A stretch of 24,720 nucleotides of DNA, taken from the NCBI GenBank assembly GCA_964572965.1, contig CAZNHL010000067.1:1-24720 (forward strand). Direction: 5' to 3'. The position numbers were made by a program, and so were the translations under genes. This DNA comes from CAZNHL01 sp964572965. GTDB lineage: Bacteria; Bacteroidota; Bacteroidia; Cytophagales; UBA9547. Below, piece after piece: positions 1 through 6,749 of the stretch (position 1 is its first letter; every line of letters begins with the position of its first letter). The notes below the pieces were generated by a model, which had not been told where the DNA came from, did not search any database, and worked only from the letters and a program-made list of their open reading frames with translations.

Positions 1-65
1 TACAGTATCCAATAGTTTTTGTAATTTTGTTTGCTTTAACGCGTTTCCGATCCGTTATTGCGATG

Positions 66-96
66 CAAAGGTAGGCTTATTAGATTAAAATGCAAA
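66..96 (-). promoter_or_regulatory. Bacteroidota-type promoter for a gene off the left edge
   Basis: On the minus strand TTTG (96 to 93) is followed after 19 bases by TACCTTTG (73 to 66). This fits the Bacteroidota consensus of a TTTG-like -33 box and a TAnnTTTG -7 box. Transcription would start near position 58-60 and run leftward out of the window, so a divergent gene presumably begins beyond base 1. The -33 box lies over the first codons of the rightward gene at 90. Confidence 0.5.
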
Positions 97-884
97 ACAA
101 TACCCCGAAAAAACTTTACTTTTTTTTACTGTTCTCTCTGTTTTTCTCTCAATTTGTTCATAGTCAGGATATTTCAAAAACATTAAAAGGCGCTGATTCT
201 CTATTTGCAAAAAGAAAGATCAGAGGTGCTTATACTATCTATGATTCTATCTATAGCAATACTGGGAGATTTACGCCGGCAATGCTTCTGAAAATGGCTT
301 ATATAAAAGAAAATACAGGTGAATATGATAAGGCCCTTTATTTTTTAAGTCTCTATAATCAGGATAAACCTTCAGTAAAGGTGTTGAGAAAAATGGAATC
401 TTTGGCTGATGAATATGGTGTGGCAGGTTACCATTATTCTGATCTGGAATATTTTCTGGCGGTTTATAATCAATTCTACAGGCAAATCAATATTACATTG
501 ATGGTCATTACAGTGGTGTTTTTTGCCTACAATACTTCCATGCAGGGAATTAAACGTAGTTACCCGAGATCGAGGGTAATCTTTTTCCTGTTTTTACTGG
601 CTGGAACTTTCTATCTGATGAATTTCGGTTTGCCGATTTATAAAGGTGTTGTTGCACAGAATCATTCTTATGTAATGGACGAGCCTTCTTCGGGCAGTAA
701 TGTGATAAGTCAGTTACCGAAAGGGACCAAACTGAATATTATTGGAAAAAATGATGTTTGGTATCGTATTCGTTATGGGGAACGGCTAGCTTATATCAGA
801 GAAGCGAATATTTTAGTGATATCACATCATAATAAAGAATGGCGCCAGTGGCAGGAGTATTTTGACTTGAGAAGGATACTCTAA
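90..884 (+). CDS. TPR / two-helix membrane protein with C-terminal bacterial SH3 domain
   Basis: This 264-residue protein starts with a signal peptide (hydrophobic FFLLFSLFFSQFVHSQ, cut near residue 25). Residues about 28-110 are helical and TPR-like (ADSLFAKRKIRGAYTIYDSI, then a GEYDKALYFLSLY segment). Two membrane helices follow at about 132-152 and 163-186. The last ~70 residues look like a bacterial SH3 domain (a YVMDEPSSGSNVISQLPKG stretch, then WYRIRYGERLAYI). The order signal peptide, TPR, two helices, SH3 resembles BatE of Bacteroides aerotolerance operons, but no batA-D genes are visible nearby, so the comparison is only architectural. The TPR part would face the periplasm, and the SH3 part may contact peptidoglycan or a partner protein. 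The ATG at 90 directly precedes the signal peptide and was taken as the start. It is followed by a repeat element and a convergent gene, so it is probably transcribed alone. The function is unknown. Confidence 0.8.
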   Translation: MQNNTPKKLYFFLLFSLFFSQFVHSQDISKTLKGADSLFAKRKIRGAYTIYDSIYSNTGRFTPAMLLKMAYIKENTGEYDKALYFLSLYNQDKPSVKVLRKMESLADEYGVAGYHYSDLEYFLAVYNQFYRQINITLMVITVVFFAYNTSMQGIKRSYPRSRVIFFLFLLAGTFYLMNFGLPIYKGVVAQNHSYVMDEPSSGSNVISQLPKGTKLNIIGKNDVWYRIRYGERLAYIREANILVISHHNKEWRQWQEYFDLRRIL

Positions 885-902
885 TAGTGAATAGTTTTTA
901 AT

Positions 903-1082
903 GCCTATCTGCTTCTATGAACCTTCTTATGTTTTTCCCGCAGATAACGCAGGGTTTTGCAGATTGACTCCGGTTCTGCAAATCCTGGAAATTTAACGAT
1001 CAATAAAATATGCGCTATCAGCGAGCAAAATTCAGAATCTCTGGTAAAGGAATCAGGTAAGGTACGGTGAAACGGGTACTCA
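903..1082 (+). mobile_element. MITE-like dispersed repeat, copy A
   Basis: This 180 bp intergenic element matches, in reverse complement, the 190 bp element at 19605-19794. About four of every five bases agree along the whole length, and positions 911-952 are identical over 42 bases. It has no open frame of note. It is flanked by a 13 bp imperfect direct repeat, AATAGTTTTTAAT at 890-902 and ATTAGTTTTTTAT at 1083-1095 (11 of 13 identical), which looks like a target-site duplication. The terminal inverted repeats are degraded in this copy (8 of 13). It lies between two convergent genes. No transposase is encoded, so mobilisation would have to be in trans. Confidence 0.65.
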
Positions 1083-1118
1083 ATTAGTTTTTTATCAATA
1101 GCTAATCACCATCCATAT

Positions 1119-1925
1119 TTATTTGAATGGGCTGTCTTTTTCTTTTGCCATATGGTTATAAACCATTTTATCCATAAAGCCAGGGAACCATTTATTCAGG
1201 AGAACAGTCATCTTGCCCTGACCTGTCAGTACCAAATCTCTTTTTCTTTTTACCGTTGCTTGGTAAATATGCCTGGCAACTTCTTCTGCTGACATCATCT
1301 TGTTTTCTTCGCGGGGCGACTCGCCTTGTGTTTGTCCATTGGCGGCCAAGGCTGTGTTACGTATATTGGAAGCTGTAAATCCGGGACAAGCCACTAGAAT
1401 GTGTACATCTTTTTTTAGTAGTTCTGTACGAAGCGCCTCCAGGAATCCCTGCATGGCAAATTTTGAAGCAGAATATCCGGTACGGCCAGGTAAGCCTCGG
1501 TAGCCCGCAATAGATGAAATACCGATTACAGAACCTTTGTTTTTAAGGATTTCAGGTAAGGCATATTTGGTAGAGTAAACTGTACCGTAAAAATTGATAT
1601 CCATTACCTTTTTGATCACGCTTATATCGGTGTCGTTAAATAGTGCCCGCATAGAAATGCCGGCATTGTTGATCAGCACATCTATGCGGCCGAAAGTTGC
1701 CAAAGCAGCGTCAACCGTTTTTTTAGCATCTTCTTCATTACTTACATCTGAAACAACCGCCAATACTTCAATATCTTTTTGTTTTAGTTCGGCTGCAGTC
1801 TCGTTCAGGTTAAGCTCATTACGGCCTGTAATTACAATCTTCGAACCATTTTTACCAAATACTTCTGCACAAGCTTTGCCAATTCCGGATGAGCCGCCTG
1901 TGATGATGACTACTTTGTTTTTCAT
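1119..1925 (-). CDS. Short-chain dehydrogenase/reductase (classical SDR)
   Basis: This is a complete 268-residue classical SDR with a Rossmann fold. The nucleotide-binding glycine motif TGGSSGIG is at residues 9-16, the NNAG motif at 86-89, and the catalytic Ser (in GISSIAG, ~137-138), Tyr151 and Lys155 (YSASK) are all present. An Arg near residue 35 after the second strand (TGRNE) suggests NADP(H) preference, which is an inference. The C-terminus (LLNKWFPGFMDKMVYNHM) is amphipathic and resembles DHRS7-like or other membrane-associated SDRs. The substrate cannot be deduced. It is divergent from rnhB, with about 85 bases between the two starts, and its 3' end faces the repeat element. The start is the ATG immediately before the first beta strand. 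Confidence 0.88.
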   Translation of the reverse strand: MKNKVVIITGGSSGIGKACAEVFGKNGSKIVITGRNELNLNETAAELKQKDIEVLAVVSDVSNEEDAKKTVDAALATFGRIDVLINNAGISMRALFNDTDISVIKKVMDINFYGTVYSTKYALPEILKNKGSVIGISSIAGYRGLPGRTGYSASKFAMQGFLEALRTELLKKDVHILVACPGFTASNIRNTALAANGQTQGESPREENKMMSAEEVARHIYQATVKRKRDLVLTGQGKMTVLLNKWFPGFMDKMVYNHMAKEKDSPFK

Positions 1926-1978
1926 GGGTTTAAAGTTAGAATTTTAATGTAGAAAATACAGTAGACTGGGTATAATTT

Positions 1979-1986
1979 GAACTTTG
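1979..1986 (+). promoter_or_regulatory. Candidate -7 box for rnhB
   Basis: GAACTTTG matches TAnnTTTG at seven of eight positions counting the two free ones, and lies 25 bases before the ATG at 2011. It overlaps the possible TTG start at 1984, which argues that the TTG is not the translation start. No clear -33 box is seen. Confidence 0.3.
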
Positions 1987-2010
1987 TCTTTTAAAAATTT
2001 AACTTGGGGA

Positions 2011-2613
2011 ATGCTTTTATCTTCATTTTCAACAGGACTTATTGAAGCAGGTCTCGACGAAGCTGGCAGGGGCTGCCTGGCAGGGCCGGTGGTAGCTGCC
2101 GCTGTAATTTTACCTGCGGATTATTTCCATCCTTTACTCAATGATTCGAAGCAGTTGAATGAGAAACAGCGTTTCCTTTTGAGAGAAGAGGTAATTAAAG
2201 AAGCAGTTGCCTGGCAGGTAGGAGAGTTGTCAAATATTGAAATAGATGAGATCAATATCCTTAATGCTTCTTTTGCAGCCATGCACAGGGCTTTGGATAA
2301 AATGACTTCTCATAATCCGGAGCTGTTGCTGATAGACGGTAACCGCTTTAAGAAATACAAAACCATTCCGCATGAATGCGTAATCAAAGGTGATGGAAAA
2401 TACTTTTCTATTGCAGCAGCTTCCATACTTGCCAAAACATTCAGAGATGAAGCAATGGATGCTTTGCATCATCAATTCCCGATGTATAAATGGGGCAAAA
2501 ATAAAGGCTATCCAACCAAAGATCACAGAGACGGTATTCGCCTGCACGGTCCGTGTGAATACCATAGAATGAGTTTTACTTTACTGCCTGCGCAGATGGA
2601 GATTGGGTTTTGA
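2011..2613 (+). CDS. rnhB: Ribonuclease HII
   Basis: RNase HII cleaves the RNA strand of RNA-DNA hybrids and nicks at single ribonucleotides misincorporated in DNA. From the ATG at 2011 the protein has 200 residues, the usual size of the family. The signature GLDEAGRGCLAGPV is near residues 14-27 with the metal-binding pair Asp16-Glu17. Asp109 lies in LLLIDGNR, and the AAASILAKTFRD segment ends at Asp146. An in-frame TTG at 1984 would add nine residues but overlaps a candidate promoter box, so the ATG is preferred. The stop is followed after one base by the ATG of the next gene, suggesting translational coupling. Confidence 0.93.
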   Translation: MLLSSFSTGLIEAGLDEAGRGCLAGPVVAAAVILPADYFHPLLNDSKQLNEKQRFLLREEVIKEAVAWQVGELSNIEIDEINILNASFAAMHRALDKMTSHNPELLLIDGNRFKKYKTIPHECVIKGDGKYFSIAAASILAKTFRDEAMDALHHQFPMYKWGKNKGYPTKDHRDGIRLHGPCEYHRMSFTLLPAQMEIGF

Positions 2614-2614
2614 A

Positions 2615-3109
2615 ATGGAATTTATTAAAAGAATATTTTCAAAAAAGTCTATCAATCAAAGTGTTGGGGCAATAAGATATCCTGAACGGATTTTGATACA
2701 AACACATTATCAATTGAAAACAGGCGCTTGGTTCATAACAGATCAGATAACTTATATGCCAGGTACTTCTTCAGATGAAGAAATAGGAGAAGTGATAGTG
2801 AAGCATTTGGACTTGTCAAAAACAGGAATTTCCGATTCTGAGAGAGAAAGGAAGTTTAATGATATTCAGGAAAAGTATAAGATTTCAACAGGGCTGAAAA
2901 CCATTAAATCCCAAATGAAAGATGCAAAATATGTTTCTGTATCCAGAACAAACGGGCAGATTAGGTTTTCGCCTACACTAAATGGAGGGTCTACAGGAAA
3001 AGACCGAGGATATCTGTTTAATCCTAAGGATGATTTTATTTTGGATGATGCAAATAATAAAAGTCTGATAGGTAATTTTTTGAATTTGGCTTGGGGTAAA
3101 TGTAAGTAA
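2615..3109 (+). CDS. Uncharacterised protein, possibly a DUF1436/CdiI-type immunity protein
   Basis: This 164-residue protein begins at the ATG one base after the rnhB stop. An in-frame TTG at 2603 inside rnhB is a less likely start. It is polar, with no signal peptide or membrane helix. The segment FITDQITYMPGTSSDEEIGE followed by a short helix, and the C-terminal DDANNKSLIGNFLNLAWGKC, recall DUF1436 proteins, which include contact-dependent inhibition immunity (CdiI) proteins. This is memory-based resemblance only; no toxin or CDI/T9SS effector gene is adjacent. The MEFIKRIFSKKS start is basic and is similar in style to the start of the unrelated gene at 8969 (MSFLKNIFSKKD). If it is an orphan immunity gene, it would protect against toxins of neighbouring cells. 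Otherwise the function is unknown. Confidence 0.6.
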   Translation: MEFIKRIFSKKSINQSVGAIRYPERILIQTHYQLKTGAWFITDQITYMPGTSSDEEIGEVIVKHLDLSKTGISDSERERKFNDIQEKYKISTGLKTIKSQMKDAKYVSVSRTNGQIRFSPTLNGGSTGKDRGYLFNPKDDFILDDANNKSLIGNFLNLAWGKCK

Positions 3110-3147
3110 GAAATCAATTATCTCATTTGATGCGGTGCATGTGAATA

Positions 3148-3244
3148 GGAATGGGCTTTAGCCCGTTCCCTAAAATGTTTGTCATTCCCATTCCAGCCGT
3201 TGCATGCAACGGCTCTACGAAGCCCACGGTTTAAACCGTGGGCT
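3148..3244. repeat. Cassette of three consecutive palindromes between convergent genes
   Basis: Three dyads lie in under 100 bp. The first, 3148-3169, has 9 bp arms (one G-T pair) around TTTA. The second, 3195-3214, is AGCCGTTGCATGCAACGGCT, a perfect 20 bp palindrome. The third, 3221-3244, is a perfect 24 bp palindrome centred on GGTTTAAACC. The GGAATGGG start of the first dyad can also pair with CCCATTCC at 3187-3194. It sits between the 3' ends of two convergent genes, and the last arm ends 11 bases from the stop of the aminotransferase gene. It may act as a bidirectional terminator or be a mobile extragenic palindrome. Confidence 0.7.
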
Positions 3245-3255
3245 ATTTATAGATT

Positions 3256-4431
3256 TTATTTGGTAATCGATTGGTTTTCAATAAAGTGTTTTAACCTGTT
3301 CAATCCATCAATAAGTAATTCTCTAGGGCAGCCGATATTGATGCGCAGAAAATCATTACCTGCAGCTCCGTACATACTCCCGGCATTCAGCCATAGTTTT
3401 TCCTGTTCCAGTAGTTGTTTAGTTAGGGTGGCTGAATCTTTTCCTAATATTTTGCAGTCTATCCAGACAAGATAAGTTGCTTCAAGCGTGACCACATGTA
3501 TATCTGGAAGATGTTGAGCGAAAAATTCTCTCAGATAGATGTAACTGGAGTAAAGGTATTCTTTTAAATGCTCGAGCCATTCTTCAGCTTCGTTGTATGC
3601 GGCAATCAGCGAGGTAATTGCAAATGGACTCAGTATTGTTGCTCCCTGCGTTGCCAAGGTCTTTTCAACTTTTTTTCTTTTAGTTTTATCTGAGGCAAAG
3701 AAATAAGCAACTTGTAAACCTGCCAGATTGAATGTTTTACTTGGCGATGCAAGCGTAATTGAGTTATTGCTGAGTTCTTCGCCGATTGATGCAAAAGGGA
3801 TGTGTTTGTGTTCTTTGAAGACAAGGTCTGAATGAATTTCGTCAGACACTACAAGTACATTGTGGCGAAGGCATATTTCGCCAATTTTAGTGAGCTCTTC
3901 TTTGGTGAAGGCACGCCCGGTGGGGTTATGGGGATTGCATAAGATAAGTAGTTTGGCTTGTGGATCTGAAGCGCGCAACTCAAGATCTTCAAAATCTATT
4001 GAGTAATTGCCATTGGAATAAATAAGATTGTTTTCTGATACCTGGCGGTTACAATCGCTGATAGTTGTGTAAAAGTGGCTATAAACAGGCGATTGTAAAA
4101 TGATTTTGTCGCCGGGATTTGTGAAGGCGCTTATTATGGCAACAAGTCCGGGTATTACGCCTGTTACAGGGACAATCCAACCTTTTTCCAGTTGGCATTC
4201 ATGTCTTTTAATCCACCACTGTTGTATAGCTTCATAAAATTCTGAAGGAACTAAGGTATAGCCAAATGCTGCCTGACTTAAACGTTGCTGTAGTGCTTCA
4301 ACAATAACAGGAGCTGTAGTGAAATCCATATCAGCTACCCACATTGGCAGTAGGTCTGTATCTTTGTTCAGATCCCATTTTACAGAATTTGTATCTCTCC
4401 GTGAAAGAACCTGGTCGAAATTGTATTGCAT
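3256..4431 (-). CDS. MalY/PatB-type PLP-dependent aminotransferase or cystathionine beta-lyase
   Basis: This is a 391-residue fold-type I PLP enzyme, the usual size of MalY/PatB proteins, which cleave C-S bonds of cystathionine and related amino acids in the cytosol. The N-terminal block LLPMWVADMDFTTAPVI (28-44) is typical of this subfamily. NPHNPTGR is at 166-173 and SDEIHSDL at 196-203, with the Asp that pairs with the PLP pyridine nitrogen. The PLP lysine is Lys232 in SPSKTFNLAG. A C-terminal FLRINIGCPR supplies the substrate-carboxylate Arg. The gene is transcribed alone: a palindrome cassette follows its 3' end and a repeat-rich spacer separates it from divergent gcvT. Whether it is a beta-lyase or a true aminotransferase cannot be decided from sequence. 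Confidence 0.88.
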   Translation of the reverse strand: MQYNFDQVLSRRDTNSVKWDLNKDTDLLPMWVADMDFTTAPVIVEALQQRLSQAAFGYTLVPSEFYEAIQQWWIKRHECQLEKGWIVPVTGVIPGLVAIISAFTNPGDKIILQSPVYSHFYTTISDCNRQVSENNLIYSNGNYSIDFEDLELRASDPQAKLLILCNPHNPTGRAFTKEELTKIGEICLRHNVLVVSDEIHSDLVFKEHKHIPFASIGEELSNNSITLASPSKTFNLAGLQVAYFFASDKTKRKKVEKTLATQGATILSPFAITSLIAAYNEAEEWLEHLKEYLYSSYIYLREFFAQHLPDIHVVTLEATYLVWIDCKILGKDSATLTKQLLEQEKLWLNAGSMYGAAGNDFLRINIGCPRELLIDGLNRLKHFIENQSITK

Positions 4432-4507
4432 AATGTCCCTTTATAAAAGTAGCCTAAGCTAGTCTTTTTGTAGGAAAATGTAAAAATGTTAAGTGTTAGT
4501 TTTTGGC

Positions 4508-4553
4508 TTCGACTTCGCTCAGCGACCTGGGACGATGGCTGAGCGAAGTCGAA
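4508..4553. repeat. REP-like inverted repeat (16 bp arms)
   Basis: TTCGACTTCGCTCAGC at 4508-4523 and its exact reverse complement GCTGAGCGAAGTCGAA at 4538-4553 flank a 14-base loop. It stands in the divergent spacer between the MalY/PatB-type gene and gcvT. I recognise this arm sequence as one that recurs between genes in Bacteroidota, but that is memory, not a search. Only one copy is in this window. Confidence 0.7.
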
Positions 4554-4632
4554 ACTAAACCATCCATAGTCCAAGGTTTAAACCGCATACTGTACATGAG
4601 GATGGTCGCTTGCTATCTAAAATCTCAATACC

Positions 4633-4653
4633 CACTACTCACTACTCAATACT
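4633..4653. repeat. Three tandem 7-base repeats (CACTACT)
   Basis: CACTACT at 4633-4639 and 4640-4646, then CAATACT at 4647-4653, end seven bases upstream of the gcvT -7 box. The repeats occupy the place where a -33 box would be expected, so copy-number change could affect promoter spacing. Confidence 0.55.
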
Positions 4654-4659
4654 AATCAG

Positions 4660-4667
4660 TATCTTTG
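4660..4667 (+). promoter_or_regulatory. -7 box of gcvT
   Basis: TATCTTTG is an exact match to TAnnTTTG, ending 19 bases before the gcvT ATG. No TTTG or TTG is found at the usual distance upstream. Confidence 0.5.
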
Positions 4668-4686
4668 TGGGATTTTAAGAAAAAAC

Positions 4687-5781
4687 ATGGAATTGAAATA
4701 CGTTACCCTCAACGATTTGCACGCTTCTTTGGGAGCTAAAATGGTACCTTTTGCTGGTTATAACATGCCTGTTCGCTATAGTTCTGATATTGAAGAGCAT
4801 AATACCGTACGTCAGGGAGTTGGGGTTTTTGACGTGTCTCACATGGGCGAGTTTTACTTGCGTGGTGACAAGGCACTTGATCTGATCCAAAAAGTGACAA
4901 GCAATGATGCTTCTACACTGACCGATGGTAAAATCCAGTATTCCTGCCTGCCAAACGGTAAGGGCGGGATTGTGGATGATTTGCTGGTTTATCGTATTTC
5001 TGAAAAAGAGTATTTCCTGGTTGTCAATGCATCTAATATTGAGAAAGACTGGAATTGGATCAAAAGTCAGGACACTTTCGGTGTGGAGATGGAAAATGCT
5101 TCTGATGGATTCAGCCTTTTTGCGGTACAAGGACCGAAAGCAGCTGCTACATTGCAAAAACTGACTGCAGTGAAACTGTCTGAAATTCCTTATTACAATT
5201 TTGTGATTGGCGAATTTGCCGGAGTTGATAATGTAATCATTTCGGCAACGGGTTATACCGGTGCAGGTGGTTTTGAGATCTATGTAAAAAATGCAGACGC
5301 GCTGGCTGTATGGAATAAAATATTTGAAGCAGGGGCTGAGTTTGATATTAAGCCGATTGGTTTAGGTGCCCGCGACACGCTTCGTCTGGAAATGGGTTAT
5401 TGCCTGTATGGAAATGATATTGACGATACGACTTCGCCGCTTGAAGCTGGTTTAGGCTGGATTACAAAATTCGATAAAGAATTTATTGATAAATCAGTTT
5501 TACAGGCTCAAAAGCAGGCAGGTATAACACGCAAGCTTGTGACTTTTGAGATGCTCGAGCGTGGAATTCCCCGTTCACATTATGAGATTTTCAATGCTGC
5601 AGGAGAGAAAATAGGGGAGGTTACTTCTGGTACACAGTCTCCGACTTTGAGTAAAGGTATTGGTATGGCTTATGTGAAAACAGCAAATGCCGCTGCCGGG
5701 TCAGAGATATTTATCAGTGTCAGAGATAAGAAATTAAAGGCACAGGTAGTAAAAGCACCTTTCGTAAAAGCAGGTGTTTAG
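4687..5781 (+). CDS. gcvT: Glycine cleavage system T protein (aminomethyltransferase)
   Basis: The T protein moves the methylene group from aminomethyl-lipoyl-H protein to tetrahydrofolate, releasing ammonia, as part of the cytosolic glycine cleavage complex with GcvP, GcvH and Lpd. The 364-residue length equals that of the usual bacterial protein. Recognisable blocks are GAKMVPFAGYNMPVRY (16-31), VFDVSHMGEF (48-57), the ATGYTGAGGFEIY block, ARDTLRLEMGYCLYGNDID with the conserved folate-site region, and a C-terminal GEVTSGTQSPTLSKGIGMAYV block. gcvH and gcvP are not in the window, so the system is dispersed here. It is followed by comB after 132 bases with no visible terminator, so the two may be co-transcribed. 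Confidence 0.95.
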   Translation: MELKYVTLNDLHASLGAKMVPFAGYNMPVRYSSDIEEHNTVRQGVGVFDVSHMGEFYLRGDKALDLIQKVTSNDASTLTDGKIQYSCLPNGKGGIVDDLLVYRISEKEYFLVVNASNIEKDWNWIKSQDTFGVEMENASDGFSLFAVQGPKAAATLQKLTAVKLSEIPYYNFVIGEFAGVDNVIISATGYTGAGGFEIYVKNADALAVWNKIFEAGAEFDIKPIGLGARDTLRLEMGYCLYGNDIDDTTSPLEAGLGWITKFDKEFIDKSVLQAQKQAGITRKLVTFEMLERGIPRSHYEIFNAAGEKIGEVTSGTQSPTLSKGIGMAYVKTANAAAGSEIFISVRDKKLKAQVVKAPFVKAGV

Positions 5782-5913
5782 TTTGGGCTGAACACTGAAA
5801 ATAGTTGGATGTTAGGGGATAGCTTAGTAAATTCCTTAATAATATAATTTGGAAAGACATTTTAGATTGTTAGAGACGCGATGCATCATGTTTCTGCAGG
5901 AATTTATAGAAGA

Positions 5914-6666
5914 ATGACGCTAAATAGAAAGATTGAAGTATGCCTGACACCGGAGTTACTCCATTTGTTTCAGGTAGAAAATAAGGTAGTTGTAATTGTT
6001 GATATTCTTCGTGCAACTTCATCAATGGTAGTAGGTTTGGCAAACGGAGTAACAAGCATTGTTCCCGTAGCAACTACTGATGAATGCCTTTCTTTAAGAT
6101 CTAAAGGATATGTTGTGGCTGCAGAGCGCAACGGTTCTATGGTTGAAGGCTTTGATATCGGCAACTCTCCGTTCAGCTTCATGGAAAATGCGGTGAAAGG
6201 CAGAACAATAGCTATGACGACTACCAATGGTACTTTGGCTTTGTCAAAATCAAAAGCAGCTATCGAAATTATTATCGGTTCTTTCCTGAATATCAGTTCT
6301 GTTATTACTTTCCTGAGAAATCAGCCGAACGATGTTTTGATTGTTTGTGCAGGCTGGAAGGGACACGCGAATCTTGAAGATACTTTGTTTGCCGGAGCTG
6401 TAGTTGAAGGTCTTAAAAATGAATTTGAAAATGGTCAGGATTCGGCTCTGATAGCACAGACTATCTACAATGTAGCTAAAAATGATATGTTTGCTTACCT
6501 GTCGGCTTCTTCTCACTTTAAGCGTTTAGAGCGCTTGGGCGTTGTAAAAGATATTAAATACTGTCTGACACCTGATATGTTCCAGATCGTGCCGATCTTG
6601 CGTGGTGTTGAACTGGTAGTAGCCGAAAACGATCACGTAGTTGTAGCTGCACAGGTGGAAAAATAA
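5914..6666 (+). CDS. comB: 2-phosphosulfolactate phosphatase family protein (ComB)
   Basis: ComB enzymes are Mg-dependent phosphatases that convert 2-phosphosulfolactate to sulfolactate, a step of coenzyme M synthesis in methanogens. Bacterial homologues are common, and their true substrate is less clear. The 250-residue protein from the ATG at 5914 starts MTLNRKIEVCLTPELL, which aligns with the usual family start. An upstream ATG at 5881 would add 11 residues of non-family sequence. Characteristic blocks are VVIVDILRATSSM (about 27-39), AAERNG, FDIGNSPF, AMTTTNGTLAL and VLIVCAGWKG. No other CoM genes are nearby. The gene ends before a strong bidirectional terminator. Confidence 0.88.
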   Translation: MTLNRKIEVCLTPELLHLFQVENKVVVIVDILRATSSMVVGLANGVTSIVPVATTDECLSLRSKGYVVAAERNGSMVEGFDIGNSPFSFMENAVKGRTIAMTTTNGTLALSKSKAAIEIIIGSFLNISSVITFLRNQPNDVLIVCAGWKGHANLEDTLFAGAVVEGLKNEFENGQDSALIAQTIYNVAKNDMFAYLSASSHFKRLERLGVVKDIKYCLTPDMFQIVPILRGVELVVAENDHVVVAAQVEK

Positions 6667-6683
6667 TACATACTAGATTTTAT

Positions 6684-6724
6684 AAAAAGGGAGGTCTTCG
6701 ATTAAAGCGAAGACCTCCCTTTTT
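6684..6724. terminator. Bidirectional terminator between convergent genes
   Basis: Perfect 17 bp arms, AAAAAGGGAGGTCTTCG (6684-6700) and its complement (6708-6724), enclose a 7-base loop. A runs on one side and T runs on the other allow termination in both directions. It separates comB (+) from the MFS gene (-). Confidence 0.92.
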
Positions 6725-6749
6725 ATTTACGGATTAGGCGACCTAATAA

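Noticed and set aside
1984..1986. TTG start for RNase HII
   Set aside because: It falls inside a candidate -7 box and adds nine residues not typical of the family; the ATG at 2011 is better.
4444..4451. TACTTTTA boxes close to starts at 4431 (minus) and 19542 (minus), and TAACTTTA near 1925 (minus)
   Set aside because: They lie only 4-12 bases from the ATG, too close for a -7 box with a normal leader, and the last base is not G. A-rich start contexts explain them.
4575..4584. GGTTTAAACC palindrome near gcvT, same core as the 3221-3244 palindrome
   Set aside because: Ten bases of A/T-centred symmetry occur by chance, and the flanks do not match the longer palindrome.
4675..5157. 160-codon open frame antisense to gcvT
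   Set aside because: It mirrors gcvT, whose protein is unmistakable. The antisense protein has no recognisable domain, so it is a shadow.
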